Assembly (NCBI RefSeq): GCF_003443895.1
Contig: NZ_QQOA01000003.1
Coordinates: forward strand, 124,001 to 188,000
Origin: Paraburkholderia phosphatilytica
Lineage (GTDB): Bacteria; Pseudomonadota; Gammaproteobacteria; Burkholderiales; Burkholderiaceae
Reading direction: 5' to 3'
DNA: 64,000 nucleotides
A model generated the notes under the pieces. The model worked only from the letters and a program-made list of their open reading frames with translations, searched no databases and was not told the DNA's origin. A program made the position numbers and the translations under genes. Positions 49,324 through 60,992 of the stretch are shown piece by piece. Position 1 is the stretch's first letter. The number at the start of each line of letters is the position of its first letter.

Positions 49324-49959
49324 TCACGCGGTCTCCTCGAGCCCGAACGGCGCGAGACTGCCCCGCCCGGCTCGCACCAGCACCGGTTCTTCGCCCGTCA
49401 GGTCGATGACCGTCGACGGCTCGCACACGCACGCGCCGCCGTCGATCACCAGGTCCAGCTGCTTCTCGAGCCGCTCGCGGATCTCCTCCGGGTCGTTCAG
49501 CGGCCGCGTCTCGCCGGGCATGATCAGCGTGGTGCCGAGGAGCGGCTGGCCGAGTTCCTCGAGCAGCGCGAGCGTGATCGCGTGATCGGGCACGCGCAGG
49601 CCGATGGTCTTGCGCGATGGATGCGACAGGCGGCGCGGCACTTCCTTCGTGGCCTGCAGCACGAACACGTACGGCCCCGGCGTCACCGACTTGACGAGCC
49701 GGTACTGTCGGTTGTCGACCATCGCAAAGTTGGCGAGCTCGGACAGGTCGCGCACAAGCAGCGACAGCAGCTGCTTCTCGTCGAGACCGCGGATGCGGCG
49801 CAGCCGCTCGACCGCCGTCTTGTCGTCGATCTGGCAGGCGAGCGCGTAGCTCGAATCGGTCGGCAGCGCGACGACGCCGCCGTCCCTGATGATCTGCACC
49901 GCCTGCTTGATCAGCCGCGGCTGCGGGTTGTCCGGATGAAGCCGAAAGTATTGAGACAT
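49324..49959 (-). CDS. YciO/Sua5/YrdC-family threonylcarbamoyl-AMP synthase-like protein
   Basis: The 211-residue single-domain protein has the YrdC fold: GGVVALPTDSSYALACQ (27-43), RRIRGLDEKQLLSLLVRDLS and SVTPGPYVFVLQA. It resembles YciO more than the essential TsaC, so a role in t6A synthesis is possible but not certain. The gene lies between the PHP phosphoesterase and site-2 protease genes, similar to the E. coli yciO-rnm neighbourhood. Confidence 0.9.
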   Translation of the reverse strand: MSQYFRLHPDNPQPRLIKQAVQIIRDGGVVALPTDSSYALACQIDDKTAVERLRRIRGLDEKQLLSLLVRDLSELANFAMVDNRQYRLVKSVTPGPYVFVLQATKEVPRRLSHPSRKTIGLRVPDHAITLALLEELGQPLLGTTLIMPGETRPLNDPEEIRERLEKQLDLVIDGGACVCEPSTVIDLTGEEPVLVRAGRGSLAPFGLEETA

Positions 49960-50124
49960 GGCGGATGGAAGTCGCGAATGGGAGTCCAGTACGACGCTGA
50001 TTTGCCGCTAATTTGCCACCTACCTGCCGACGATTCGCTGGGCACGATCGTGCCGCGTGCGGCGAATCGGCGCAACAGACAGCCGAACCAACCTATGCAC
50101 GTTGTATGCCGTCACGTGACGGCG

Positions 50125-50955
50125 TCAAAGCCAGCGTTCCCAGACGGGTTTGAGATCGGACGGCAACGGCGGCAGGCTGCCGAGTTCGATGCGCCCTTCT
50201 CCCGGCGCATGGAAGTCGGAGCCGCGCGAAGCCTCGAAGCCGTAGCGGCGCGCGACGTCAGCGTATTCGCGATACTGGTCCGGCGTATGACTGCCGGTGA
50301 TCACTTCGATCGCCTTGCCGCCCAGGTCGATGAATTCGCTGAAGAGCGCATCGAACTCGACCGGCGTGTACGCGTAACGTCCCGGATGCGCGACGATCGC
50401 CTCGCCGCCCGCCGCGTGGATCCACTGCACGGCGTCCGCGAGCTTCGCCCAGCGGTGCGCGATGAAACCCGGCTTGCCTTCGCCGAGATAGCGCGAGAAC
50501 ACGTCCTGGGTCGACTCCGCGTAGCCGCTTTCCACGAGGAAGCGCGCGAAGTGCGTGCGTGAGATCAGGTCCGGGTTCGACACGAACTTCAGCGCGCCTT
50601 CGTACGCGTTCGGAATGCCGAGCGCTTCGAGCGCCTCGCCCATCGCTTCGGCCCGCGCGGCGCGGCCGTTGCGGGTGCGCTCGAGGCCGGCGACGAGCGC
50701 TTCGCACGCCGGATCGACGTGCAGCCCGACGATGTGCACGGTGCGCGACGCCCACGTGACCGAGATCTCGACGCCGCACAGATAGTCCATGCCGAGTTCG
50801 AGGGCGGCCTGACGCGCTTCCACCTGCCCGCCGATCTCGTCATGATCGGTGAGCGACCACAGCGTCACCCCGCCCGCCTGCGCGCGGCGCGCAACGTCCG
50901 TTGGCGAGAAATAGCCATCGGAGACAGTGGAGTGGCAGTGAAGGTCGGCGTTCAT
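50125..50955 (-). CDS. PHP-domain phosphoesterase (YciV/Rnm-like)
   Basis: The 276-residue product has the PHP metal site: NADLHCHSTVSDG (H6, H8), TDHDE, CGVEIS, and late AHPGRY and GSDFHAPGE. The family acts on 3',5'-nucleoside bisphosphates and as a 5'-3' exonuclease maturing small RNAs in E. coli (Rnm). A -10-like TAAAAT on the minus strand (50981-50986) lies 25 nt upstream. Confidence 0.92.
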   Translation of the reverse strand: MNADLHCHSTVSDGYFSPTDVARRAQAGGVTLWSLTDHDEIGGQVEARQAALELGMDYLCGVEISVTWASRTVHIVGLHVDPACEALVAGLERTRNGRAARAEAMGEALEALGIPNAYEGALKFVSNPDLISRTHFARFLVESGYAESTQDVFSRYLGEGKPGFIAHRWAKLADAVQWIHAAGGEAIVAHPGRYAYTPVEFDALFSEFIDLGGKAIEVITGSHTPDQYREYADVARRYGFEASRGSDFHAPGEGRIELGSLPPLPSDLKPVWERWL

Positions 50956-51103
50956 CGTTGCGCTTAAGAGTTGTCCGACTATTTTACTGCAATGCGCAAC
51001 AGCTACGCAGGGGTCGCTTAACGTCCTACGAGTGAAAAATATTCATCGGGCTGACCGGGTTAATCGAACGATCCCACCATAAAACGACCGTCACACGGTC
51101 ACA

Positions 51104-51988
51104 TTACGCGCAAAATGCTTCGATCAGCGCAGCAATCTGCTCAGGCTGATCGTGGTGAACCATGTGACCCGCCTCGTCGACAATTTTCTCGCGCCAGTCC
51201 GAAAACGCGGCGAAGCGGGCCTTGTATTCGTCGAGCGGAATTTCTCCGGCCAGATGCGACAGCGTCGGCGAGCCCGCGGCCTCGACGTGCAGCACCTTCG
51301 CCGTGACCTTCGACCAGATCGCCATCACCTCGTCGAGCCGGTACAAGAGCGGCCCGCGCTGCTTGTGCGCCGGATCGGCGAGCAGCACGTAGCCGCCGTT
51401 GCCGTCGGGCTTCGACCAGTGCTGCGCGAGGAACTTCGCGCGTTGCGGCGCGAGGCGCGGATTGGTCTTGACGAGCCGCGCGGCGACCTCGTCGAGCGAC
51501 GCATACGGCTTCAGGCGCGGGGGGTCGCGCAGTTCGTCGAGCCATTCGCGCGTCCGGCGCGGCGCCTGCTTTGGATGCGCGGGCGCGAGCCCGAAGCCTT
51601 CCAGGTCGACCACGCGCCGCACCCGCTCCGGCCGCAACCCCGCGTACAGGCACACGACGTTCGCGCCCATGCTGTGCCCGACGAGGTTGACCTCGCCTTC
51701 GGGCGCGTAGTGGTCGAGCAGCGCCTCCAGATCGCCGAGGTAGTCGTGAAACCAGTAGTGGCCGCCGCCTTGCGCGGCGACCGGCCAGTCGGACAGGCCG
51801 AAGCCGCGGGCATCGGGCGCAAGCACCTGCCAGTCGCCGCCCAGCGCATCGACGACGAACTGGAACGACGCCGCGACGTCCATCCAGCCGTGCAGCATGA
51901 ACAGCTTCGGCGCGTCGGGATTGCCCCAGCGGCGCACGTGCAGCCGCACGCCACGGACGGTAACGAACTCGGATTGGGAAGTGTTCAT
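51104..51988 (-). CDS. Alpha/beta hydrolase
   Basis: The 294-residue product has the oxyanion HGW (33-35), nucleophile elbow GHSMGA (Ser106) and a late His in DEAGHMVHHDQ (about 277), a complete Ser-His-acid set. A lid insert lies at about 140-220. The perfect -10 TATAAT on the minus strand (52020-52025) points to its own promoter. Substrate unknown. Confidence 0.88.
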   Translation of the reverse strand: MNTSQSEFVTVRGVRLHVRRWGNPDAPKLFMLHGWMDVAASFQFVVDALGGDWQVLAPDARGFGLSDWPVAAQGGGHYWFHDYLGDLEALLDHYAPEGEVNLVGHSMGANVVCLYAGLRPERVRRVVDLEGFGLAPAHPKQAPRRTREWLDELRDPPRLKPYASLDEVAARLVKTNPRLAPQRAKFLAQHWSKPDGNGGYVLLADPAHKQRGPLLYRLDEVMAIWSKVTAKVLHVEAAGSPTLSHLAGEIPLDEYKARFAAFSDWREKIVDEAGHMVHHDQPEQIAALIEAFCA

Positions 51989-52079
51989 GGGCGACCCGCA
52001 AAAAAAGAATGGTCGTTCGATTATATCGAGATAGCGCCGCGATAGCCGACCAAGGGGTCGAGGCAACCCTCAACCATCC

Positions 52080-52973
52080 TCAACCATCGCCAGACGGCCT
52101 TGCCTGCGGCCCGCCCGCCTCGGCCATCGCGGTCAGCGCCGCGAGTTCCGCCTCGTCGAAGCCGGCATCCCTGCGCGCCTCGAAATTGAACGGCCCACGG
52201 AGTTTCGGCGCGCGATACTGGTCCGCGAGGCGCAGATACGTGTCGTGCGGATCGAGGCCACCCTGCTCGCACAGGTAGCGGAACCAGCGGTTGCCGATCA
52301 GCACGTGACCGATCTCGTCGCGCAGGATCACGTCGAGAATCGCCGCGGATTCGGGGTCGCCCGCCTGCTGCAGACGCGCGCGGATCGGCGGCGACGCGTC
52401 GAGGCCGCGCGCTTCGAGCGTGCGCGGCACGAGCGCCATGCGCGCCAGCACGTCGCCTCGCGTGCGGTCGCACATGTCCCACAGGCCGTCGTGCGCCGGG
52501 AAATCGCCGTACGCGTGTCCGAACTGTGCGAGCCGCGCGGTCAGCAGCGTGAAGTGATACGCCTCTTCGGCCGCGACCTTCAGCCAGTCCGCGTAGAACG
52601 GCGCGGGCATGCCGGCGAAGCGCCAGACGGCGTCGAGCGCGAGGTTGATCGCGTTGAACTCGATGTGCGACAGCGCGTGCAGCAGCACCGCGCGCCCTTG
52701 CGCCGACTGCATGCTGCGCCGGCCCAGACGGCGCGGCTCGACGAGTTCGGGACGCTCGGGCCGGCCGGGCAGCCCGGCGGGTTCGTCGAACGTACGCGCC
52801 GGATCGCAGCGCGTCTCCGCCGCCGTGAAGCGCGCGTAAAGCGAGCGCGCCGCGTCGGCTTTTGCAACCGGATCGCGGATCAGCAACGCATCGAGCGCCG
52901 CCGCGCGCATGCAGGGCCGCGGCGCCGGAGCGTCCGCGCGCGATGCGCCGCACGAAAGAAAACCGTCACTCAT
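52080..52973 (-). CDS. DUF455 ferritin-like protein
   Basis: The 297-residue product matches the DUF455 family, a ferritin-like di-iron helical fold: HIEFNAINLALDAVWRF and KVAAEEAYHFTLL carry E/H metal ligands, repeated later in ILDVILRDEIGHVLIGNRWF. Start at the ATG at 52973, with AGG just upstream. The gene is divergent from the gamma-carbonic anhydrase homologue. Biochemical role unknown. Confidence 0.87.
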   Translation of the reverse strand: MSDGFLSCGASRADAPAPRPCMRAAALDALLIRDPVAKADAARSLYARFTAAETRCDPARTFDEPAGLPGRPERPELVEPRRLGRRSMQSAQGRAVLLHALSHIEFNAINLALDAVWRFAGMPAPFYADWLKVAAEEAYHFTLLTARLAQFGHAYGDFPAHDGLWDMCDRTRGDVLARMALVPRTLEARGLDASPPIRARLQQAGDPESAAILDVILRDEIGHVLIGNRWFRYLCEQGGLDPHDTYLRLADQYRAPKLRGPFNFEARRDAGFDEAELAALTAMAEAGGPQARPSGDG

Positions 52974-53140
52974 AACCTGCGAGACTTCGATCGAAGAGAT
53001 TCGCCGTGGTCCCAGCCCTGAACTGAAAAGCACCGCTTGCCGGGACACATCGGGGTTTTTGCACAACCGTTTACAATACTTGATTCGATCAACTGGCGGG
53101 GATGCAGGTCATATCGGCCTGCCTGACTTCTGGAGACACT

Positions 53141-53665
53141 GTGGCAATCTACAAACTCGGCGACGCCGCCCCGACCATCCACGAAACCGTGTTCGTCGCG
53201 GACAACGCCGCCATCATCGGCGACGTCACGCTCGAAGCAAACGCGAGCGTCTGGTTCGGCGCATCGATCCGCGGCGACAACGAACCGATCCGCATCGGCG
53301 CCGGCACCAACGTGCAGGAAGGCGCGGTGCTGCACGCGGACCCGGGCTTCCCGCTCACGATCGAAGCCAACGTGACCGTCGGTCATCAGGCCATGCTCCA
53401 TGGCTGCACGATCAAGGAAGGCGCGCTCATAGGTATTCAGGCCGTGGTCTTGAATGGCGCGGTGATCGGCCACAACTGTCTGGTCGGCGCCGGCGCCGTC
53501 GTGACCGAAGGCAAGGTGTTCCCCGACAACTCGCTGATCCTCGGCGCGCCCGCGAAAGTGGTGCGCGAGCTGACCGAAGCGGACATCGAAGGTTTGAAGC
53601 GCAATGCGGCGGGCTACGTCGAGCGCCGGGACTTTTTCAAGGCGAAACTCGTTCGCATCGGCTAG
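53141..53665 (+). CDS. Gamma-class carbonic anhydrase family protein
   Basis: Left-handed beta-helix protein of 174 residues from the GTG at 53141, which follows GGAG with 5-nt spacing. The zinc-ligand histidines are in place: H65 (AVLHAD), H82 and H87 (GHQAMLHGC). It resembles YrdA/PaaY-type proteins, some of which are carbonic anhydrases; activity is not certain. A -10-like TACAAT (53072-53077) may drive it. Confidence 0.9.
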   Translation: MAIYKLGDAAPTIHETVFVADNAAIIGDVTLEANASVWFGASIRGDNEPIRIGAGTNVQEGAVLHADPGFPLTIEANVTVGHQAMLHGCTIKEGALIGIQAVVLNGAVIGHNCLVGAGAVVTEGKVFPDNSLILGAPAKVVRELTEADIEGLKRNAAGYVERRDFFKAKLVRIG

Positions 53666-53806
53666 CAGGCCGGGCGCGTACGGGTGGCGCCGGAGCAATC
53701 ATCGCATCATCAGGCGCATCGGCGCGCCTGCCCGCACCCCGCTGACACGATCGTCCGGCGTGGCGCCACGGGCCGGCCGCCACGCCATTCGACAGAAGGA
53801 AGAGTT

Positions 53807-54760
53807 GTGAACGACCAGCTGCAAAAATTCATGTTCAACAGCGCGCCGGTGCGCGGCGAGATCGTCTCGCTGCGCGACACGTGGCAGGAAGTGCTCACGC
53901 GCCGCGACTATCCGGCCCCGGTGCGCACGATGCTCGGCGAGATGATGGCGGCGTCCGCGCTGCTGTCCGCGAACCTGAAATTCGACGGCACGCTGATCAT
54001 GCAGATCTTCGGCGACGGCCCGGTGCAGATGCTCGTCGTCCAGTGCAACTCGGACCTGTCGCTGCGCGCCACCGCGAAGTTCGCAGGCGATGCAGCCGCC
54101 ACGATCGGCGACGACGCAACCCTCGCCGACCTCGTCAACGTGACCGGCCACGGCCGCTGCGTGATCACGCTCGATCCGCGCGACAAGGTGCCGGGCCAGC
54201 AGCCGTATCAGGGCATCGTGCCGCTGAACGGCGAGGATGGTCCGCTGAAGTCGATGGCCGAGGTACTCGAGCACTACATGCACCACTCCGAGCAGCTCGA
54301 CACGCGGCTGTGGCTCGCAGCGGACGCGGACCGCGCGGTCGGCATGCTGCTGCAGAAGCTGCCCGGCGACGGCGGCATCGTCCCGCATCCGCACGAGCTC
54401 GACAGCGATACGTGGGAGCGCGTCTGCGTGCTCGGCAGCACGCTGTCGCGCGACGAGCTGCTGGCCGAGGAGCCCGACACGCTGTTCCGCCGCCTGTTCT
54501 GGCAGGAAAAGGTGCAGCGCTTCGAACCGGCCGTCGCGCGCTTCGAATGCACGTGTTCGCGCGAGAAGGTCGGCGCGATGCTGAAGATGCTCGGCCGCGG
54601 CGAGGTCGACGAGGTGATCGAGGAGCGCGGTCACGTCGAGATTCACTGCGAGTACTGCAACCAGCGCTACGAGTTCGATCCGGTCGACGTCGCGCAACTT
54701 TTCGCGGCGAGCGGACTCTCACAGGGCGTGTCGCCGGCGGATTCCTCGCAGCGTCACTGA
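53807..54760 (+). CDS. hslO: Redox-regulated chaperone Hsp33
   Basis: Holdase activated by oxidation and zinc release. The 317-residue product (GTG at 53807 after AAGGAAGAG) has the core FMFNSAPVRGEIVSLRDTW and the C-terminal zinc switch C248-T-C250 and C281-EY-C284. The last 33 residues are a short polar tail. Same strand as the gamma-carbonic anhydrase gene. Confidence 0.96.
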   Translation: MNDQLQKFMFNSAPVRGEIVSLRDTWQEVLTRRDYPAPVRTMLGEMMAASALLSANLKFDGTLIMQIFGDGPVQMLVVQCNSDLSLRATAKFAGDAAATIGDDATLADLVNVTGHGRCVITLDPRDKVPGQQPYQGIVPLNGEDGPLKSMAEVLEHYMHHSEQLDTRLWLAADADRAVGMLLQKLPGDGGIVPHPHELDSDTWERVCVLGSTLSRDELLAEEPDTLFRRLFWQEKVQRFEPAVARFECTCSREKVGAMLKMLGRGEVDEVIEERGHVEIHCEYCNQRYEFDPVDVAQLFAASGLSQGVSPADSSQRH

Positions 54761-54809
54761 AGCGGGCTACCCGGGCTACCAGGGCCATCAGGATCATCAG
54801 GAGACCGTC

Positions 54810-55220
54810 ATGAATCCGTTCGCTCAGCTGCGGTTCGCTCAGCTGCCGCGGGCCGCACGCAGCGCGCTCGCGCTGGCGCTTGTCGCAGACGGCCTCGCGA
54901 TGGCCGGCTGCACGCTCGACCCGCCCGGCCCGTCGCCGATCTACAGCCGTCTGCCGCCCGACCAGTCCGGAGTCGCCGCCACCGCGCATCCGCTCACCGA
55001 AGCACAGCGCAAGCAGTACGACGCGATCGACAAACAGGTGATGGCCGACCAGAGCCAGCAGATGGCCTGGGACGCCGCCGCGCAAGCCTGGTCGCGCTAC
55101 TACGCGCAGCCGGTCACCGTGTACGGCGGCTACGGTGGCTACTATGGCGGCGGCTGGGGTCCGGGCTGGACAACGGGCGTCGGCGTGGGATATGGATATG
55201 GGCCGATGTGGGGCTGGTGA
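54810..55220 (+). CDS. Small lipoprotein with Gly/Tyr/Trp-rich tail
   Basis: A 136-residue lipoprotein with a long signal and lipobox AMAGC (Cys34). The middle (about 60-95) is a helical polar region and the last 35 residues are repeats of Gly, Tyr and Trp (YGGYGGYYGGGWGPGW). It follows hslO by 49 nt and ends at a strong terminator. Such tails occur in surface-exposed or aggregation-prone lipoproteins; function unknown. Confidence 0.8.
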   Translation: MNPFAQLRFAQLPRAARSALALALVADGLAMAGCTLDPPGPSPIYSRLPPDQSGVAATAHPLTEAQRKQYDAIDKQVMADQSQQMAWDAAAQAWSRYYAQPVTVYGGYGGYYGGGWGPGWTTGVGVGYGYGPMWGW

Positions 55221-55272
55221 GCAGCGCTTCGGCACAGGCCGATGAGCGCATCGCCTCGACGCTCTGAAATGC

Positions 55273-55302
55273 AAAAGGCGCGGTCCTGGAACCGCGCCTT
55301 TT
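55273..55302. terminator. Bidirectional terminator between the lipoprotein gene and ftsB
   Basis: Perfect 12-bp stem (55273-55284 with 55291-55302), 6-nt loop, A-run before and T-run after. Shared by the convergent genes. Confidence 0.92.
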
Positions 55303-55327
55303 CGTATCTGTGGGCACCACGCATGCC

Positions 55328-55771
55328 CTAACCGGTGTGCTTGTCCTTGCCGGTCTTCTCGTTCGCGGCCTTCTTGCCGTGCTTCTTCTCCGGCTTCGGC
55401 ATCGGCTGCGGGTTCGGCACGACCTTGACGGGCGCCGCCGACATCACGCCGCGCGTCGACGTGTTGTTCGCCGCCGGATTCGACGTCGGCAGCGGCGCGT
55501 TCGGCGACACGAACTGCACGAACACCTCGCTGTCCTTCACCATCCCCATCTCGTAGCGCGCCCGCTCTTCGACCGCGGCCGTGCCGGACTGCAGATCCTG
55601 CACTTCGCCCGCGAGACGTTCGTTGCGCAGCTTTTCGTCGTCGTTCTTCTGCTGCTGCGCCGCGAGTTGCTGCTGCAGCTCATGAACGCTCAGCCAGCCG
55701 CCATGTCCCCACCAGAGCGGATACTGGATCAACACCAGCAGGACGACCAGAACGACAGTAACGATGCGCAT
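55328..55771 (-). CDS. ftsB: Cell division protein FtsB
   Basis: Bitopic divisome protein that forms a coiled coil with FtsL and joins FtsQ. The 147-residue product has a membrane segment (3-20) and a coiled coil (about 27-70, [20 protein letters not shown]), then [18 protein letters not shown]. coli FtsB has 103 residues; the extra 90-147 region here is Pro/Asn then Lys rich ([17 protein letters not shown]). It lies downstream of eno as in many Proteobacteria. Confidence 0.92.
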   Translation of the reverse strand: MRIVTVVLVVLLVLIQYPLWWGHGGWLSVHELQQQLAAQQQKNDDEKLRNERLAGEVQDLQSGTAAVEERARYEMGMVKDSEVFVQFVSPNAPLPTSNPAANNTSTRGVMSAAPVKVVPNPQPMPKPEKKHGKKAANEKTGKDKHTG

Positions 55772-55868
55772 GAAAGACGCCGAGAGAATACGCGCCGCCC
55801 TGCGCTATACGCAGGGCGGCGAAGTCAAGCTGGAACGGAAAGGATCGGATGCAATGCCGGGTTGCGTC

Positions 55869-60060
<4,192 letters not shown>

Positions 60061-60154
60061 TTACCTTCGCGGCGCGCCGCCCCGGCCGCTTTGCCAGCGC
60101 GATTCGCGTCCCGCTATGTGCGCGGCGAAATGCTTTTTACAGTACGCCGCCCCG

Positions 60155-60958
60155 TCACGCCAGCTGTTCGAGCTGGTGCAGCATCCGCTGGATCGCGCGC
60201 GCCGTTTCGATCGGGCGCTCCATCGGATACAGATGGCTGCCTTCGATGTAATCGATGCGCCCTTCGGCCGCGCGGCGGGTCGCGTCGAGCCCGGCCTGGC
60301 GCATCTCCTTCGAGCGCGTGCCGGCGATGAAACCGACCGGCACCGGTGCGCCATGCGCGAGCCGCGCGCCGAGCGTGTGCGGCAGCGTCTTGTAGATCTG
60401 GTATTCCGTGCGACGGTCGAACGCGAGCGCGCGGCTGCCGTCCGCGCCCGCCTGCGGAATGCCGAAGTCGATGTAGTCGGACAGCACGCGCTCGTCCCAG
60501 CGCGCGAACGCCGGCTTCGCATGAAAATGGCGCCACGCTTCGTCGCGGCTCTTCCACTGCTGGCGGCGAGTGCGCGTCGCGGCCGCGGGCGACAGCCGGT
60601 CGTCGAGCCCCGTCCATTGCGACACCTTCAGCATGCTGCTGCGCCAGCCCGCGATCACCGGCGAGTCGAGCATCACGACGCCCCTCACCCACTGCGGTTT
60701 CTTCAGCGCCGCCATCAGCGACAGATAACCGCCCAGCGAATGCCCGACCAGATACACCGGCCGCTCGTACGCACGACCAATATCGTCGATCAGCTGGTCG
60801 ACGAGATGCGGCCAGTCGCGCGTGACGGGAAAGCGCGCGTCATGGCCGATGCGTTCGATGAAGCGCAGCTCGTAGTCGTCGGCGAGTTCCGCGAAGATGG
60901 TCCGGTAGGTGGACGCCGGAAAGCCATTTGCATGCGAGAAGTGGATGATGTTTTTCAA
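60155..60958 (-). CDS. Alpha/beta hydrolase
   Basis: The 267-residue product has the oxyanion-hole segment FSHANGFPAS (7-16), nucleophile elbow GHSLGG (Ser74) and a late His in IEGSHLYPMERP, a full catalytic set. It lies 34 nt downstream of comEC on the same strand. The substrate is unknown; it is not closely similar to the hydrolase at 51104. Confidence 0.87.
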   Translation of the reverse strand: MKNIIHFSHANGFPASTYRTIFAELADDYELRFIERIGHDARFPVTRDWPHLVDQLIDDIGRAYERPVYLVGHSLGGYLSLMAALKKPQWVRGVVMLDSPVIAGWRSSMLKVSQWTGLDDRLSPAAATRTRRQQWKSRDEAWRHFHAKPAFARWDERVLSDYIDFGIPQAGADGSRALAFDRRTEYQIYKTLPHTLGARLAHGAPVPVGFIAGTRSKEMRQAGLDATRRAAEGRIDYIEGSHLYPMERPIETARAIQRMLHQLEQLA

Positions 60959-60992
60959 ATGTTTTTGTCTCCGTGTTGCGGACCGCCGCTCG

